Below, piece by piece: positions 34,093-43,253 of a stretch of 64,000 nucleotides of DNA. Position 1 is the first letter of the stretch; the number at the start of each line of letters is the position of its first letter. The notes beneath the pieces are model-generated. The model searched no databases and was not told the DNA's origin. It saw nothing but the letters and a program-made list of their open reading frames with translations. The DNA is from Coprosoma sp963660615 (lineage in GTDB: Bacteria; Bacillota_I; Bacilli_A; RF39; UBA660). The DNA lies in the NCBI GenBank assembly GCA_963660615.1, contig CAVKYE010000005.1:1-64000 (forward strand), given 5' to 3'. The translations under genes and the position numbers were made by a program.

Positions 34093-35401
34093 GGCTCTTA
34101 TGATGATGAGAAATCATTTTAGATTTGGTGATTGTGTTGTGGTGGCAACTAGCGGTGGTCCTGATTCGATGGCTTTGCTTCATCTTGTGCTTTCTTTGCG
34201 TGATGAACTAGGTCTTGATGTTGTGTGTGCACATGTTAATCATAAACTTAGATTAGAGAGTGATGATGAGGAGTCTATGGTTATGAATTTTTGTGATTCA
34301 AATGGATTATCTTGCGAGGTTTTTACCATTGATGGTTATAATAATGGGAATGTTGAATGTGATGCTCGTAATCAAAGATATGCTTTTTTTGAAAGAATTG
34401 TAAATAAGTGTAAAGCTGGGTGGCTACTTACGGCTCATCATGGTGATGATTTGATGGAGACTATTCTTATGCGTCTTACTCGCGGTTCTTCTTTTTTGGG
34501 ATATGCGGGTTTTCGTGAGATTACTTGTAAGGATGGTTATAAAATTATGAGACCACTTATTTTTTATACGAAGGATTTTATTTTGGATTATGTTCTTAAG
34601 AATAATATTCCTTATGCGGTTGATGAAACTAATTTGAGTGATGATTATACGAGAAATAGGATTAGAAATCATGTTTTACCACTTCTTAAACGGGAAAATA
34701 AGAATGTTCATAGGAAGTTTTATGATTTTAGTTTGTCTTTGTTTATGAATGGCGAATATATTTCTAAGCAGGTCAATAAGTATATGGATTTGGTTTATGT
34801 AGATGGTGTTTTGAGGGTTTCTTCTTTTTTGAAACTTGATAAGGCGATTCAAGTTGGGATTATGAATTCTATTTTGGATTTGGTTTATGGTGATGATATT
34901 ACTTTGATTAATCGTAAGCATACTACTCAAATCTTTGATATTTTAAATTCGTCTGTTTCTAATAAGCGGATTTCTTTGCCTTTAGGTAAGGAGGCTAGAC
35001 GTTCTTATGATTCTTTTGTTATTAGGGATAAGGTTTTGAATAATGATTATAGGTTTGTTTTTGATGATTATTTGAAACTTGCTTCTGGGCATTTTTTGGA
35101 GCGTGTTTCTTCGTCTTCGGATACATCTAATTATGTGACACGTATTTCTTCTTCGGAGGTTTCTTTACCGCTTTATGTTCGTAATAGGAGAAAAGGTGAT
35201 GTTATATGTGTGAAGGGACTTAAAGGGTCTAAAAAACTTAAGGATGTGTTTATTGATTCTAAGGTTCCGCTTGCTTTAAGGGATGTTATTCCAGTGGTTG
35301 TTGACAGTAAAGATGAGATTATTTGGCTACCTGGGATTAAAAAAACTAAATTTGATAAGCAAAAGAATGAAAACTATGATATAATAATTAGGTATTATTA
35401 A
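34082..35401 (+). CDS. tilS: tRNA(Ile)-lysidine synthetase
   Basis: About 439 residues from ATG 34082 (or 34085) after ggggtgat. N-type ATP pyrophosphatase loop ATSGGPDSMALL (about 22-33), HVNHKLR, RLTRGSSFLGYAG and TRNRIRNHVLP (about 190-200), then the C-terminal tRNA-binding domains. It converts the wobble C of tRNA-Ile(CAU) to lysidine, an essential step. Followed 17 bp later by ftsH; the hpt gene usually between them in Bacillus is absent. Confidence 0.95.
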   Translation: MMNEALMMMRNHFRFGDCVVVATSGGPDSMALLHLVLSLRDELGLDVVCAHVNHKLRLESDDEESMVMNFCDSNGLSCEVFTIDGYNNGNVECDARNQRYAFFERIVNKCKAGWLLTAHHGDDLMETILMRLTRGSSFLGYAGFREITCKDGYKIMRPLIFYTKDFILDYVLKNNIPYAVDETNLSDDYTRNRIRNHVLPLLKRENKNVHRKFYDFSLSLFMNGEYISKQVNKYMDLVYVDGVLRVSSFLKLDKAIQVGIMNSILDLVYGDDITLINRKHTTQIFDILNSSVSNKRISLPLGKEARRSYDSFVIRDKVLNNDYRFVFDDYLKLASGHFLERVSSSSDTSNYVTRISSSEVSLPLYVRNRRKGDVICVKGLKGSKKLKDVFIDSKVPLALRDVIPVVVDSKDEIIWLPGIKKTKFDKQKNENYDIIIRYY

Positions 35402-35418
35402 AGAAAGGGAGTTTTGTA

Positions 35419-37407
35419 ATGAATAAAAAAACTATAAAACGCGGGCTTATGCCTTATGTATTTTTGTTTATTTTCTTATTTGGTATTATGCTTATTTTTA
35501 GTACTTTAAATAGGGAAGTACATCAAATTACTTATGGGGAGTTTACTGAAAAGCTTGCTAATAAGGAAGTTAAGGAGATTAATGTTACTCCTAGATCTCG
35601 TGCTAGTGTATATACTATTACTGGTAAGCTTAAGGGTTATAAGTCAAATGAAACTTTTAGTTTTGATATGCCACTTACTAATGAGACAATGGTTAAGTTA
35701 CTTGATGCGGAAGATGCTAATGGTTTTAAGATGACGACGACTACTGATCCTGAGTCTAGTACGTTACTATTATTTTTGATTAATGTGCTTCCAATGATTT
35801 TATTGATTGGTCTTGCATTTTACTTTATTACTCGTCAAATGGGTGGTGGAAGTAAATCTATGGATTTTGGTAAGAGTAAGGCTAGACTTACAACTGGTGA
35901 AGGAAAGGTTACTTTTAAGGATGTAGCTGGTCTTTCTGAAGAGAAGGAAGAGGTTGCTGAACTTATTGATTTCCTTAAAAATCCTAAGAAGTTCCAGAAG
36001 ATGGGTGCTAGAATACCTAAGGGTGTTTTGTTAGTGGGCCCTCCTGGTACTGGTAAGACTTTACTTGCTAAGGCGGTAGCTGGCGAGGCTAATGTTCCAT
36101 TTTATTTTATAAGTGGTTCTGAGTTTGTTGAGCTATTTGTTGGTGTTGGTGCTTCTAGAGTTAGAGACATGTTTAAACAGGCTAAACAGAGTGCTCCTTG
36201 TTTGATTTTCATTGATGAAATTGATGCTGTTGGTAGACAAAGGGGTGCTGGTCTTGGTGGCGGTCATGATGAAAGGGAACAAACTTTGAATCAATTGCTT
36301 ACTGAGATGGATGGTTTTGGTGCTAATGAAGGTATTATCATTATTGCAGCTACTAATAGACCTGATGTTTTGGATCCTGCGCTTTTAAGACCTGGTAGGT
36401 TTGATAGACAGGTTACTGTTAATCTTCCTGATGCTAAGGGCAGAGAGGAGATTTTAGGTGTTCATGCTATTGGTAAGACTTTTGAGGATGGTATTACTAT
36501 GAGTAATATTGCTAAGAGAACTGTTGGCTTTAGTGGTGCTGATTTGGAAAATTTACTTAATGAGGCTGCTTTGCTTGCGGTTAGACGTAATAAGTCTAAG
36601 ATTAGTATGAATGAGATTGATGAGGCTCATGATAGGGTTCTTATGGGACCTGCTAAGAAGAGTAAGAAGTATACTGATAGAGAAAAGAAGACTGTTGCTT
36701 ATCACGAGGCTGGTCATGCGGTTGTTGGTCTTAAACTTGAAGGGGCTAATGACGTTCAAAAGATTACAATTATTCCAAGAGGTTCTGCTGGAGGATACAA
36801 TTTGATGCTTCCTAAAGAGGAAACTTATTTGGAAACTAAGACTGAACTTTTACAGACTATTAGTGGACTTTTAGCTGGTAGGGTTGCTGAGGAAATTATG
36901 TTTAATGAAATTACTACTGGTGCTTCTAATGATTTCCAAAAGGCAACTAAGATAGCAAGAGCTATGGTTACTGAATATGGTATGAGTGATTTAGGCCCTG
37001 TTCAATTTGAACATCAAAGTTCAAGTGTTTTCTTGGGTAGAGATTATAATAAGCAACAGAATTTCTCTGTTAAGGTTGCTGATCAAATTGATGAGGAAGT
37101 TAGAAAGATTATTGAAGAGCAATATGCAATTACTAAACGTATTATTAGTGAGAATATGGATTTGCTTCATTTAATTGCTAAGACTTTATTAGAATATGAG
37201 ACTATTACTAAGGAACAAATTGATTACTTGGTTGAAAATGGTCATATGCCAAAGGAAGCTGAAAAGGAACTTGTTTCTTCTGATGTTAAAGAGGTTTCTT
37301 TGGAGGATTTAACTTTGGATGAACTTAAGGACCTTGCTAAGGAAAAAGGTATTAAGGGTTATTCTAAGATGAATAAGTCTGAACTTATTGATAAATTGAA
37401 AGATTAA
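35419..37407 (+). CDS. ftsH: ATP-dependent zinc metalloprotease FtsH with an extra C-terminal Rho_N/SAP-like domain
   Basis: A 662-residue membrane protease: helix 1 (about 11-28), external domain, helix 2 (about 115-137), AAA module with Walker A GPPGTGKT (about 207-214), IFIDEIDAVGRQRG, second region RPGRFDRQV, and the zinc site HEAGH (about 429-433). It degrades misfolded membrane and regulatory proteins. Unusually, residues about 627-662 (LEDLTLDELKDLAKEKGIKG onward) look like the Rho N-terminal/SAP helix-extended-helix fold known for nucleic-acid binding. Start ATG after gaaagggag. Confidence 0.96.
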   Translation: MNKKTIKRGLMPYVFLFIFLFGIMLIFSTLNREVHQITYGEFTEKLANKEVKEINVTPRSRASVYTITGKLKGYKSNETFSFDMPLTNETMVKLLDAEDANGFKMTTTTDPESSTLLLFLINVLPMILLIGLAFYFITRQMGGGSKSMDFGKSKARLTTGEGKVTFKDVAGLSEEKEEVAELIDFLKNPKKFQKMGARIPKGVLLVGPPGTGKTLLAKAVAGEANVPFYFISGSEFVELFVGVGASRVRDMFKQAKQSAPCLIFIDEIDAVGRQRGAGLGGGHDEREQTLNQLLTEMDGFGANEGIIIIAATNRPDVLDPALLRPGRFDRQVTVNLPDAKGREEILGVHAIGKTFEDGITMSNIAKRTVGFSGADLENLLNEAALLAVRRNKSKISMNEIDEAHDRVLMGPAKKSKKYTDREKKTVAYHEAGHAVVGLKLEGANDVQKITIIPRGSAGGYNLMLPKEETYLETKTELLQTISGLLAGRVAEEIMFNEITTGASNDFQKATKIARAMVTEYGMSDLGPVQFEHQSSSVFLGRDYNKQQNFSVKVADQIDEEVRKIIEEQYAITKRIISENMDLLHLIAKTLLEYETITKEQIDYLVENGHMPKEAEKELVSSDVKEVSLEDLTLDELKDLAKEKGIKGYSKMNKSELIDKLKD

Positions 37408-37423
37408 TTTCTTTCTTTTTTTG

Positions 37424-37447
37424 TGTGGATAAGTATGGTTATCCACA
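37424..37447. promoter_or_regulatory. Inverted pair of perfect DnaA boxes
   Basis: TGTGGATAA (37424-37432) and TTATCCACA (37439-37447), exact DnaA-box consensus in opposite orientation six bases apart. It could also be read as a hairpin, but no T run follows directly. Confidence 0.6.
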
Positions 37448-37469
37448 GGAATGTTATTTTGGATTATAA

Positions 37470-37505
37470 AAAATACTGTGGAAAGGACTTTTTCTACAGT
37501 ATTTT
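37470..37505. terminator. Bidirectional-looking hairpin downstream of ftsH
   Basis: AAAATACTGTGGAAA (37470-37484) pairs with TTTCTACAGTATTTT (37491-37505). A/T-rich ends on both sides could serve ftsH. Confidence 0.6.
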
Positions 37506-37507
37506 CA

Positions 37508-37770
37508 TTTTATAAAAGTTGTTACTGATATTAGAAGATGTGGGAAATCAACATTATTTGAATTATATAAAGATTATTTATTAAATAGTGGAGTTCAAAA
37601 TTTACAAATAATTAGTTTGAATTTTGAAAATCCAAGTGATATGAAATTTGAAAATTGGAGAGAGCTATATGATTATAGATGGTAAAATGGATTATATATG
37701 ATACAGGTGTTGGATAAGTTTGAGAAGGCTGTTGATGGTTTGTTATACAGAATATGGCATTGATTTTATG
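37508..37770 (+). pseudogene. Decayed fragment of an AAA-type ATPase (DUF4143 class)
   Basis: Frame pieces read VVTDIRRCGKSTLFELYKDY, then QIISLNFENPSDMKFENWRE and, after a stop and shifts, LDKFEKAVDGLL. This is the N-terminal P-loop region of the widespread ATPases with a DUF4143 C-terminal domain. Stops, deletions and the missing remainder show it is dead. It fills most of the 460-bp gap between ftsH and gpsA; nothing else is seen there apart from the hairpins. Confidence 0.65.
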
Positions 37771-37868
37771 TCGTTTTCAAATCTGAAATTTTTTTGAAAA
37801 AAATGTAAATTCTGTGCATTTTGTACATTTTTTTTGTACTAAAAAAGTTTAGTTTGTCTAAACCTTTG

Positions 37869-38837
37869 TTATTTTTGAATTAGAAATTTTATTAGGTCTT
37901 CTTTTGTTTTGTCTTTATATATTATTTCGTCTATTAAGTCAATTATTTTCATTTCTACGTTTTTTTCTGTTATTAATTGTTTGATTGATTTTAGGGTATA
38001 TAGTCCTTCTATGGTTGTGTTTTCTATATAGGTGTTTATTTCTTCTTTTGAAGCGCCTTCTCCTATTAATTTACCAAATGAATAGTTACGGCTTTTTGGA
38101 CTTGTGGCGGTTAGGATTAGATCTCCTATTCCAGCATATGATAGAACTGTGTTTTCGTCCGCTTTTAGGTCTTTTATTAGTTTTTTTATGTCATGTATCG
38201 ATTCGGTTAGGAACATGGCTTTGGTGCTTTCTTCCATTTTCATGCCATCTAACATGCCTGAGGCGATGGCGATTACGTTTTTTATGGCGCCACATATTTC
38301 TATACCGATTACATCTTTACATGTTCTTAGTTTGAAGTGGTTATTTTGAAAGGCTTTTTTTACTAGGTCTGTTGTTTTTTTGTTTTGACTTGCAAGGGTT
38401 AGGGCGACGGGAATTTTATTTGCGACGTCTATGGCAAATGATGGGCCTGATATTGCGGCTATGTTATCTGTATTTAGTATGTTGTTTACTATTTCTGAGA
38501 TAAATAGGCAACTTTTTTGCTCTATTCCTTTTGATGCAATGATGATTGGTTTGTCTTTTATATATTCTTTGGCATCTTCTAGGGTTTTACTTACGAAGGC
38601 TGTTGGTATTGCAATTAAGATAAAGTCTGAATCTTGGCTTGCTTCTTCTAGGTCTGTTGTTATTTTTATTTCTCGGGGTATTTTTATGCCTGGGAGTTTT
38701 GGAGTTATTCTCTTTTTGTTTAATATGTTTTTTTCTTCTTCGAATGCTGTCCACATTGTTACTTCATTTTTATTTTCATTTAAGATTGTTGATAGTGCGG
38801 TTCCATATGCTCCGCATCCTAATACACATATTTTCAT
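37869..38837 (-). CDS. gpsA: NAD(P)+-dependent glycerol-3-phosphate dehydrogenase
   Basis: About 322 residues from the ATG at 38837, which follows ggtgat (38849 would place the site inside the gene). Rossmann motif VLGCGAYGTAL (4-14), IASKGIE, ISGPSFAIDVA (about 133-143), catalytic Lys in GAIKNVIAIASG (about 187-198), and AGIGDLILTATS. It reduces dihydroxyacetone phosphate to sn-glycerol-3-phosphate for phospholipid synthesis. It stands alone, divergent from the ribosomal operon. Confidence 0.95.
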   Translation of the reverse strand: MKICVLGCGAYGTALSTILNENKNEVTMWTAFEEEKNILNKKRITPKLPGIKIPREIKITTDLEEASQDSDFILIAIPTAFVSKTLEDAKEYIKDKPIIIASKGIEQKSCLFISEIVNNILNTDNIAAISGPSFAIDVANKIPVALTLASQNKKTTDLVKKAFQNNHFKLRTCKDVIGIEICGAIKNVIAIASGMLDGMKMEESTKAMFLTESIHDIKKLIKDLKADENTVLSYAGIGDLILTATSPKSRNYSFGKLIGEGASKEEINTYIENTTIEGLYTLKSIKQLITEKNVEMKIIDLIDEIIYKDKTKEDLIKFLIQK

Positions 38838-38956
38838 TTTTATCACCATTTATAATTATATATTATTCTTTTGATTAAATCAATGTTTATTTGTGTATGC
38901 AGTTTTTGCTTTGTAAAAAATATGTCATTTTTTTGTAAAAAATGTGATAAAAAGGC

Positions 38957-38985
38957 TTGAAATTCATACGATTTTATTGTATACT
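38957..38985 (+). promoter_or_regulatory. Main promoter of the S10-spc-alpha operon
   Basis: TTGAAA (38957-38962), 17 bp, TATACT (38980-38985). It is the best vegetative promoter match in the window, as expected for this operon. Confidence 0.8.
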
Positions 38986-38991
38986 GTTGAA

Positions 38992-39116
38992 TGTGTGGCA
39001 TGCAATGATGTGTGAGGTTGCTGAGATGCCAGGTTAAGTTGTAAACATTTACAATGGCATACTTAGGTTTTTTACACGGAGCAAGTCTATACTGAGATAT
39101 AGGCGAAAGGAGGATA
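38992..39116 (+). promoter_or_regulatory. Structured leader upstream of rpsJ
   Basis: A 130-base untranslated leader. It contains GGCAT (38998-39002) pairing with ATGCC (about 39027-39031) and the palindrome TTGTAAAcaTTTACAA (about 39039-39054), then the aaggagg site. Ribosomal-protein leaders at this place are used for autogenous control in several Firmicutes; assignment to a known leader class was not possible. Confidence 0.45.
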
Positions 39117-39120
39117 CAAT

Positions 39121-39429
39121 ATGTCTAAGACAAAGGTTCGTATCAGACTTAAGGCGTTTGAACACAAGAATTTAGATAAGGCTTGTGGTAAAATAATTGA
39201 GACTGTTAAGAGAACTGGTGGTGAAGTAAGTGGACCAATTCCGCTACCAACTGAGGTTGAAAAAATCACTATTTTGAGAGCTGTTCACAAGTATAAAGAT
39301 TCACGTGAACAATTTGAAAAAAGAACACACAAAAGACTTATTGATGTCAATAATCCAAGCAAGGAGACTATTGATGCATTATCGCATTTAGAAATCCCAA
39401 GTGGTGTTGATATTCAAATTAAATTATAG
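39121..39429 (+). CDS. rpsJ: 30S ribosomal protein S10
   Basis: 102 residues, full length, with KVRIRLKAFEHKNLDKAC at the start and the conserved GPIPLPTE loop. First gene of the operon; also the NusE subunit of the antitermination complex in general. ATG after aaaggagga. Confidence 0.98.
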   Translation: MSKTKVRIRLKAFEHKNLDKACGKIIETVKRTGGEVSGPIPLPTEVEKITILRAVHKYKDSREQFEKRTHKRLIDVNNPSKETIDALSHLEIPSGVDIQIKL

Positions 39430-39441
39430 GAGGAATGAACG

Positions 39442-40152
39442 ATGAAAGGAATCTTAGGTCGTAAAATTGGAATGACTCAAGTTTTCGACAAGGAAGGTAA
39501 ATTAACCCCTGTAACTGCTGTTTTGGTTACTCCTAATGTAGTAACTCAAATCAAAACTGTGGAAAACGATGGTTACGAGGCTATTCAACTTGCTTTTGAA
39601 GACAAGAGGGAAAAGTTAGCGACAAAAGCTTCTGCTGGACATACTAGCAAAGCAAACACTACACCTAAGCGCTTCTTTAAAGAAATTAGAGGTGTTGATG
39701 TCAATGAATATACTTTAGGGCAAGAAATCACTGCTGATATTTTTGCTAGAGGAGAAGTAATTGATGTTACTGGAACTTCAAAAGGTAAAGGGTTCCAAGG
39801 TGTTATTAAAAGACATGGTCAACACAGAGGCCCTATGGGACATGGTTCACATTATCATAGAAGACCAGGTTCAATGGGAACAATGAGACCAATGCGTGTA
39901 TTTAAAGGTAAAAAATTACCAGGTCATATGGGAGTTGAAACTGTTACAATTCAAAATCTTGAAGTTGTTTCAGTAGATGCTGAAAATAATGTAATTTTAG
40001 TTAAGGGAAATATTCCTGGACCTAAAAAAGGATTAGTTATCATTAAAAGTGCTGTTAAAAACCCTAATAAGATATATGAAAGACCAGAATTAAATTCTTG
40101 GACTAAAGAGGTAACTCCTTTAGATACTGAAACTACTAAGGAAGAAAAGTAG
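39442..40152 (+). CDS. rplC: 50S ribosomal protein L3
   Basis: 236 residues beginning KGILGRKIGMTQVF; the central GHRGPMGHGSHYHRRPGS-type loop (QHRGPMGHGSHYHR) reaches toward the peptidyl-transferase centre. About 20-25 residues longer at the C-terminus than Bacillus L3, ending in an acidic/Lys tail. 12 bp after rpsJ, aggagga site. Confidence 0.98.
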   Translation: MKGILGRKIGMTQVFDKEGKLTPVTAVLVTPNVVTQIKTVENDGYEAIQLAFEDKREKLATKASAGHTSKANTTPKRFFKEIRGVDVNEYTLGQEITADIFARGEVIDVTGTSKGKGFQGVIKRHGQHRGPMGHGSHYHRRPGSMGTMRPMRVFKGKKLPGHMGVETVTIQNLEVVSVDAENNVILVKGNIPGPKKGLVIIKSAVKNPNKIYERPELNSWTKEVTPLDTETTKEEK

Positions 40153-40163
40153 GAGGATAAAAC

Positions 40164-40787
40164 ATGAAAAAGAATTCTGTAATAAATATTAAGGGTGAAA
40201 AAGTTAAAGACATCACTTTAAACGAAAAAGTTTGGGGAATTGAACCAAATGATTCAGTTTTATATGATGCTATTACATTAGCTAGAGCTTCTATGAGGCA
40301 AGGTACTCATAGTACTAAAACACGCAGTGAAGTAAGTGGTGGCGGAAAGAAACCATGGAGACAAAAAGGCACTGGTCATGCTAGACAAGGTAGTACAAGA
40401 AGTCCACAATGGCCAGGCGGAGGAATTGTATTCGGTCCTAAGCCAAGAACTTATAACAAAAAACAAAATAGAAAAGAGAGAGTGCTTGCACTTAAGTCTG
40501 CTCTTTCATACAAAGTTTTGGATAAGGAAATTATTATTTTAGATAGTTTAATGCCTGAAACTGGTAAAACAAAAGAGATGGTTAAAATTTTAGATGCTAT
40601 TAAGGCTTCAAAAAACATTTTAATCGTTGTTGATGAACTTACTGATAACGTTATTTTAGGTACAAGAAATATTCCAAATTTAGTGTTACTTAAAAATGAT
40701 GAAATTAGTACTCTTGATGTAATTGCTGCTGATACTTTAGTAATTACTGAAAATGCTGTTAAAGCTATTGAGGAGGTGCTTGCATAA
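40164..40787 (+). CDS. rplD: 50S ribosomal protein L4
   Basis: 207 residues with the exit-tunnel loop GGGKKPWRQKGTGHARQGST (about 59-78), followed by PQWPGGGIVFGP. L4 is an early assembly protein. Its stop overlaps the rplW start by one base (TAATG). Confidence 0.98.
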   Translation: MKKNSVINIKGEKVKDITLNEKVWGIEPNDSVLYDAITLARASMRQGTHSTKTRSEVSGGGKKPWRQKGTGHARQGSTRSPQWPGGGIVFGPKPRTYNKKQNRKERVLALKSALSYKVLDKEIIILDSLMPETGKTKEMVKILDAIKASKNILIVVDELTDNVILGTRNIPNLVLLKNDEISTLDVIAADTLVITENAVKAIEEVLA

Positions 40788-41059
40788 TGGATCCTAGAGA
40801 TATTATAAAAGCCCCAATTATAACTGAAAAGACATCAGATTTAAAAGCTAATAATACAGTTGTGTTTAGTGTTGATGTTCGTGCTAACAAAACACAAATC
40901 AAACAAGCAGTTGAGCAAATCTGGGGTGTTAAAGTAGAAAGCGTAAATACTATTAACGTAAAACCTAAGACTAAAAGGGTTGGACGTTACGCTGGAAAAA
41001 CTAATAGAGTGAAAAAAGCAATTGTTAAATTAAAAGAAGGAAGTTCTATTGAACTTTAA
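40787..41059 (+). CDS. rplW: 50S ribosomal protein L23
   Basis: 90 residues; IIKAPIITEKTSDL at the start and RANKTQIKQAVEQIWGVKV in the core. It sits at the tunnel exit and contacts SRP and trigger factor. Translationally coupled to rplD. Confidence 0.98.
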   Translation: MDPRDIIKAPIITEKTSDLKANNTVVFSVDVRANKTQIKQAVEQIWGVKVESVNTINVKPKTKRVGRYAGKTNRVKKAIVKLKEGSSIEL

Positions 41060-41076
41060 ACTTAAGGAGGATACAT

Positions 41077-41907
41077 ATGGCGATCAAATCATATAAGTCA
41101 ATTACTAATGGTACTCGTGGAATGACTACTTTAGTTAATGAAGAAATTACTAAAAAGAAACCTGAAAAATCATTAGTAACTACAATTAAAAAATCAGGTG
41201 GTCGTAATAATCAAGGTAAGATTACTGTAAGACATCATGGCGGTGGCGCTAAGAGAAAATATCGTATTATTGATTTTAGAAGAGTTAAGGACGGTATTAT
41301 TGGTACTGTTGCTGCTATTGAGTACGACCCAAATAGAAGTGCTAACATTGCTTTAATTAATTATGCTGATGGAGAAAAAGCTTATATTCTTGCTCCAAAA
41401 GGCTTAAAAGTTGGAATGAAGATTGAAAGTGGAGAAAATGCTGATATTAAAGTTGGTAATGCTTTACCACTTGCAAATATTCCTGAAGGAACTCTAGTTC
41501 ATAATGTTGAATTAAAACCTGGTAAAGGTGGACAGATGGCAAGAAGTGCTGGAACTAGTGTTCAAATCTTGGGACGTGAAGGAAATTATACTTTACTTCG
41601 TTTGGGAAGTGGAGAAGTTCGTAAGGTCTTAAGCGTATGCCGTGCGACAATCGGTGAGGTTGGTAATGCTGATTATGAACTTGTTAATTTAGGTAAAGCT
41701 GGAAGAAAAAGACATATGGGTATTAGACCAACTGTTCGTGGTTCTGTTATGAACCCTAATGATCACCCACATGGTGGTGGTGAAGGACGTGCGCCAATCG
41801 GACGTAAAGGTCCTATGACTCCTTGGGGTAAACCAGCCCTTGGATATAAGACACGTAACAACAAAAAAGCTTCAAGCAAACTAATTGTTCGTCGTCGTAA
41901 AAAATAA
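41077..41907 (+). CDS. rplB: 50S ribosomal protein L2
   Basis: 276 residues, full length. GRNNQGKITVRHHGGGAKRK (residues about 42-61) and the C-terminal GVVMNPNDHPHGGGEG-type motif (here VRGSVMNPNDHPHGGG) holding the conserved His near the peptidyl-transferase centre. Site aaggagg. Confidence 0.98.
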   Translation: MAIKSYKSITNGTRGMTTLVNEEITKKKPEKSLVTTIKKSGGRNNQGKITVRHHGGGAKRKYRIIDFRRVKDGIIGTVAAIEYDPNRSANIALINYADGEKAYILAPKGLKVGMKIESGENADIKVGNALPLANIPEGTLVHNVELKPGKGGQMARSAGTSVQILGREGNYTLLRLGSGEVRKVLSVCRATIGEVGNADYELVNLGKAGRKRHMGIRPTVRGSVMNPNDHPHGGGEGRAPIGRKGPMTPWGKPALGYKTRNNKKASSKLIVRRRKK

Positions 41908-41924
41908 GAAAGGATGATTTATAG

Positions 41925-42197
41925 ATGGCTAGAAGTTTAAAAAAAGGCCCTTATGTCTTTCCAAAACTTTTAAAGAGGGTCAGAGAATTAAACGAATCTG
42001 GAAAAAAAGAAGTAATTAAAACTTGGTCACGCCGTTCTACAATTTTTCCTGAATTTATTGGGCACACTTTTGCTGTACATAATGGTAAAGAATTCATCCC
42101 AGTTTATGTTACTGAAGATATGGTAGGACATAAATTAGGTGAGTTCTCACCAACCCGTAAATTTGGCGGACACGGTGACGACAAGAAGAAAAAATAA
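41925..42197 (+). CDS. rpsS: 30S ribosomal protein S19
   Basis: 90 residues starting ARSLKKGPYV, with TWSRRSTIFPEFIGHTFAVH and GHKLGEFSPTRKFGGH. Binds the 30S head near S13. 17 bp after rplB. Confidence 0.98.
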   Translation: MARSLKKGPYVFPKLLKRVRELNESGKKEVIKTWSRRSTIFPEFIGHTFAVHNGKEFIPVYVTEDMVGHKLGEFSPTRKFGGHGDDKKKK

Positions 42198-42218
42198 AAC
42201 CAGGAAAGGATGAGGTAA

Positions 42219-42554
42219 ATGGAAGCTAAAGCAATCGCTAAGGGCGTAAGAATTGCACCAAGAAAAGCTCGTCTTGTAATCGATTTGATTCGTGGTAAGG
42301 ACGTAAGCGAAGCGGATAAAATTTTAGCAAACCTTAATAAAGAAGCTTCAAGATTAATACGTAAAGTCTTAACCTCAGCAGTCGCAAACGCTGAAAACAA
42401 CTTAGAACTTGACAAAGCAAACCTTTATGTTAAAGAAGCATATATAAATGAAGGTAAAACAATGAAAAGAGGTAGAGCTGGTGCTAAAGGTAGACCAGAC
42501 CCTATCCTAAAAAGAACAAGCCACATAACTGTTGTGGTTGCCGAAAAAAATTAA
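42219..42554 (+). CDS. rplV: 50S ribosomal protein L22
   Basis: 111 residues. The beta-hairpin tip region GKTMKRGRAGAKGRPDPILK (about 79-98) lines the exit tunnel. Site aaaggatgag. Confidence 0.98.
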   Translation: MEAKAIAKGVRIAPRKARLVIDLIRGKDVSEADKILANLNKEASRLIRKVLTSAVANAENNLELDKANLYVKEAYINEGKTMKRGRAGAKGRPDPILKRTSHITVVVAEKN

Positions 42555-42572
42555 GCGAAGGAGGAAAAGCTG

Positions 42573-43253
42573 ATGGGTCAAAAAGTTAGTCCAGTCGGAC
42601 TTAGAATCGGAATCAATAAAACTTGGGAATCATCATGGTATGCTGAAGGCAAGGATTTTGCTAAATACTTAAATAATGATTACAAGATCCGTAAATATTT
42701 AGAGAAAAAATTAACTGGCGCAGCAGTAGCAAATATTCTTATTCAAAGAAGTAATGCTAAGACCGAAATTATCATTAACACCGCTAAGCCTGGTGTTGTA
42801 ATCGGTCATGGTGGGGATGAGATTGAAAAGATTAGAAAAGAATTATCTAAGTTAGTTTCTGAAGATATTCATATTTCTATTAAAGAAATCAAAAATCCTA
42901 ATATGTTAGCAGCACTTGTTGCTGAAAATATTGCTCACCAAATTGAAAATCGTGTATCATTTAGAGTTGCTCAAAAGAAAGCAATTAGAAATGTTATGAA
43001 ATCAGGAGCAAAAGGAGTTAAAACTTTAGTATCAGGACGTTTGAATGGCGCTGAAATCGCTAGAAGCGAGGGCTATACTGAAGGTACTATTCCACTTCAT
43101 ACTTTAAGAGCTGATGTTGATTATGCTCATAAAGAAGCTAATACTGTTTATGGTAAGATTGGTGTAAAAGTATGGATTTATAAAGGAGAAATTCTTCCTG
43201 AAAAGAAAAATAAGGGAGGCGTTAAGAATGGCAGTTATTCCAAAAAGAACTAA
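42573..43253 (+). CDS. rpsC: 30S ribosomal protein S3
   Basis: 226 residues. KH domain with PGVVIGHGGDEIEKIRKEL (about 74-92) and the C-terminal domain GRLNGAEIARSEGYTEGTIP. Its last 26 bases overlap rplP, so the two are coupled. Confidence 0.98.
   Translation: MGQKVSPVGLRIGINKTWESSWYAEGKDFAKYLNNDYKIRKYLEKKLTGAAVANILIQRSNAKTEIIINTAKPGVVIGHGGDEIEKIRKELSKLVSEDIHISIKEIKNPNMLAALVAENIAHQIENRVSFRVAQKKAIRNVMKSGAKGVKTLVSGRLNGAEIARSEGYTEGTIPLHTLRADVDYAHKEANTVYGKIGVKVWIYKGEILPEKKNKGGVKNGSYSKKN

Noticed and set aside
37424..37447. Reading the DnaA-box pair as the ftsH terminator
   Set aside because: The stem is good but no T run follows; the hairpin at 37470-37505 is a better terminator. Not fully excluded.
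38104..38874. Plus-strand frames over gpsA
   Set aside because: Antisense shadows of the conserved dehydrogenase.
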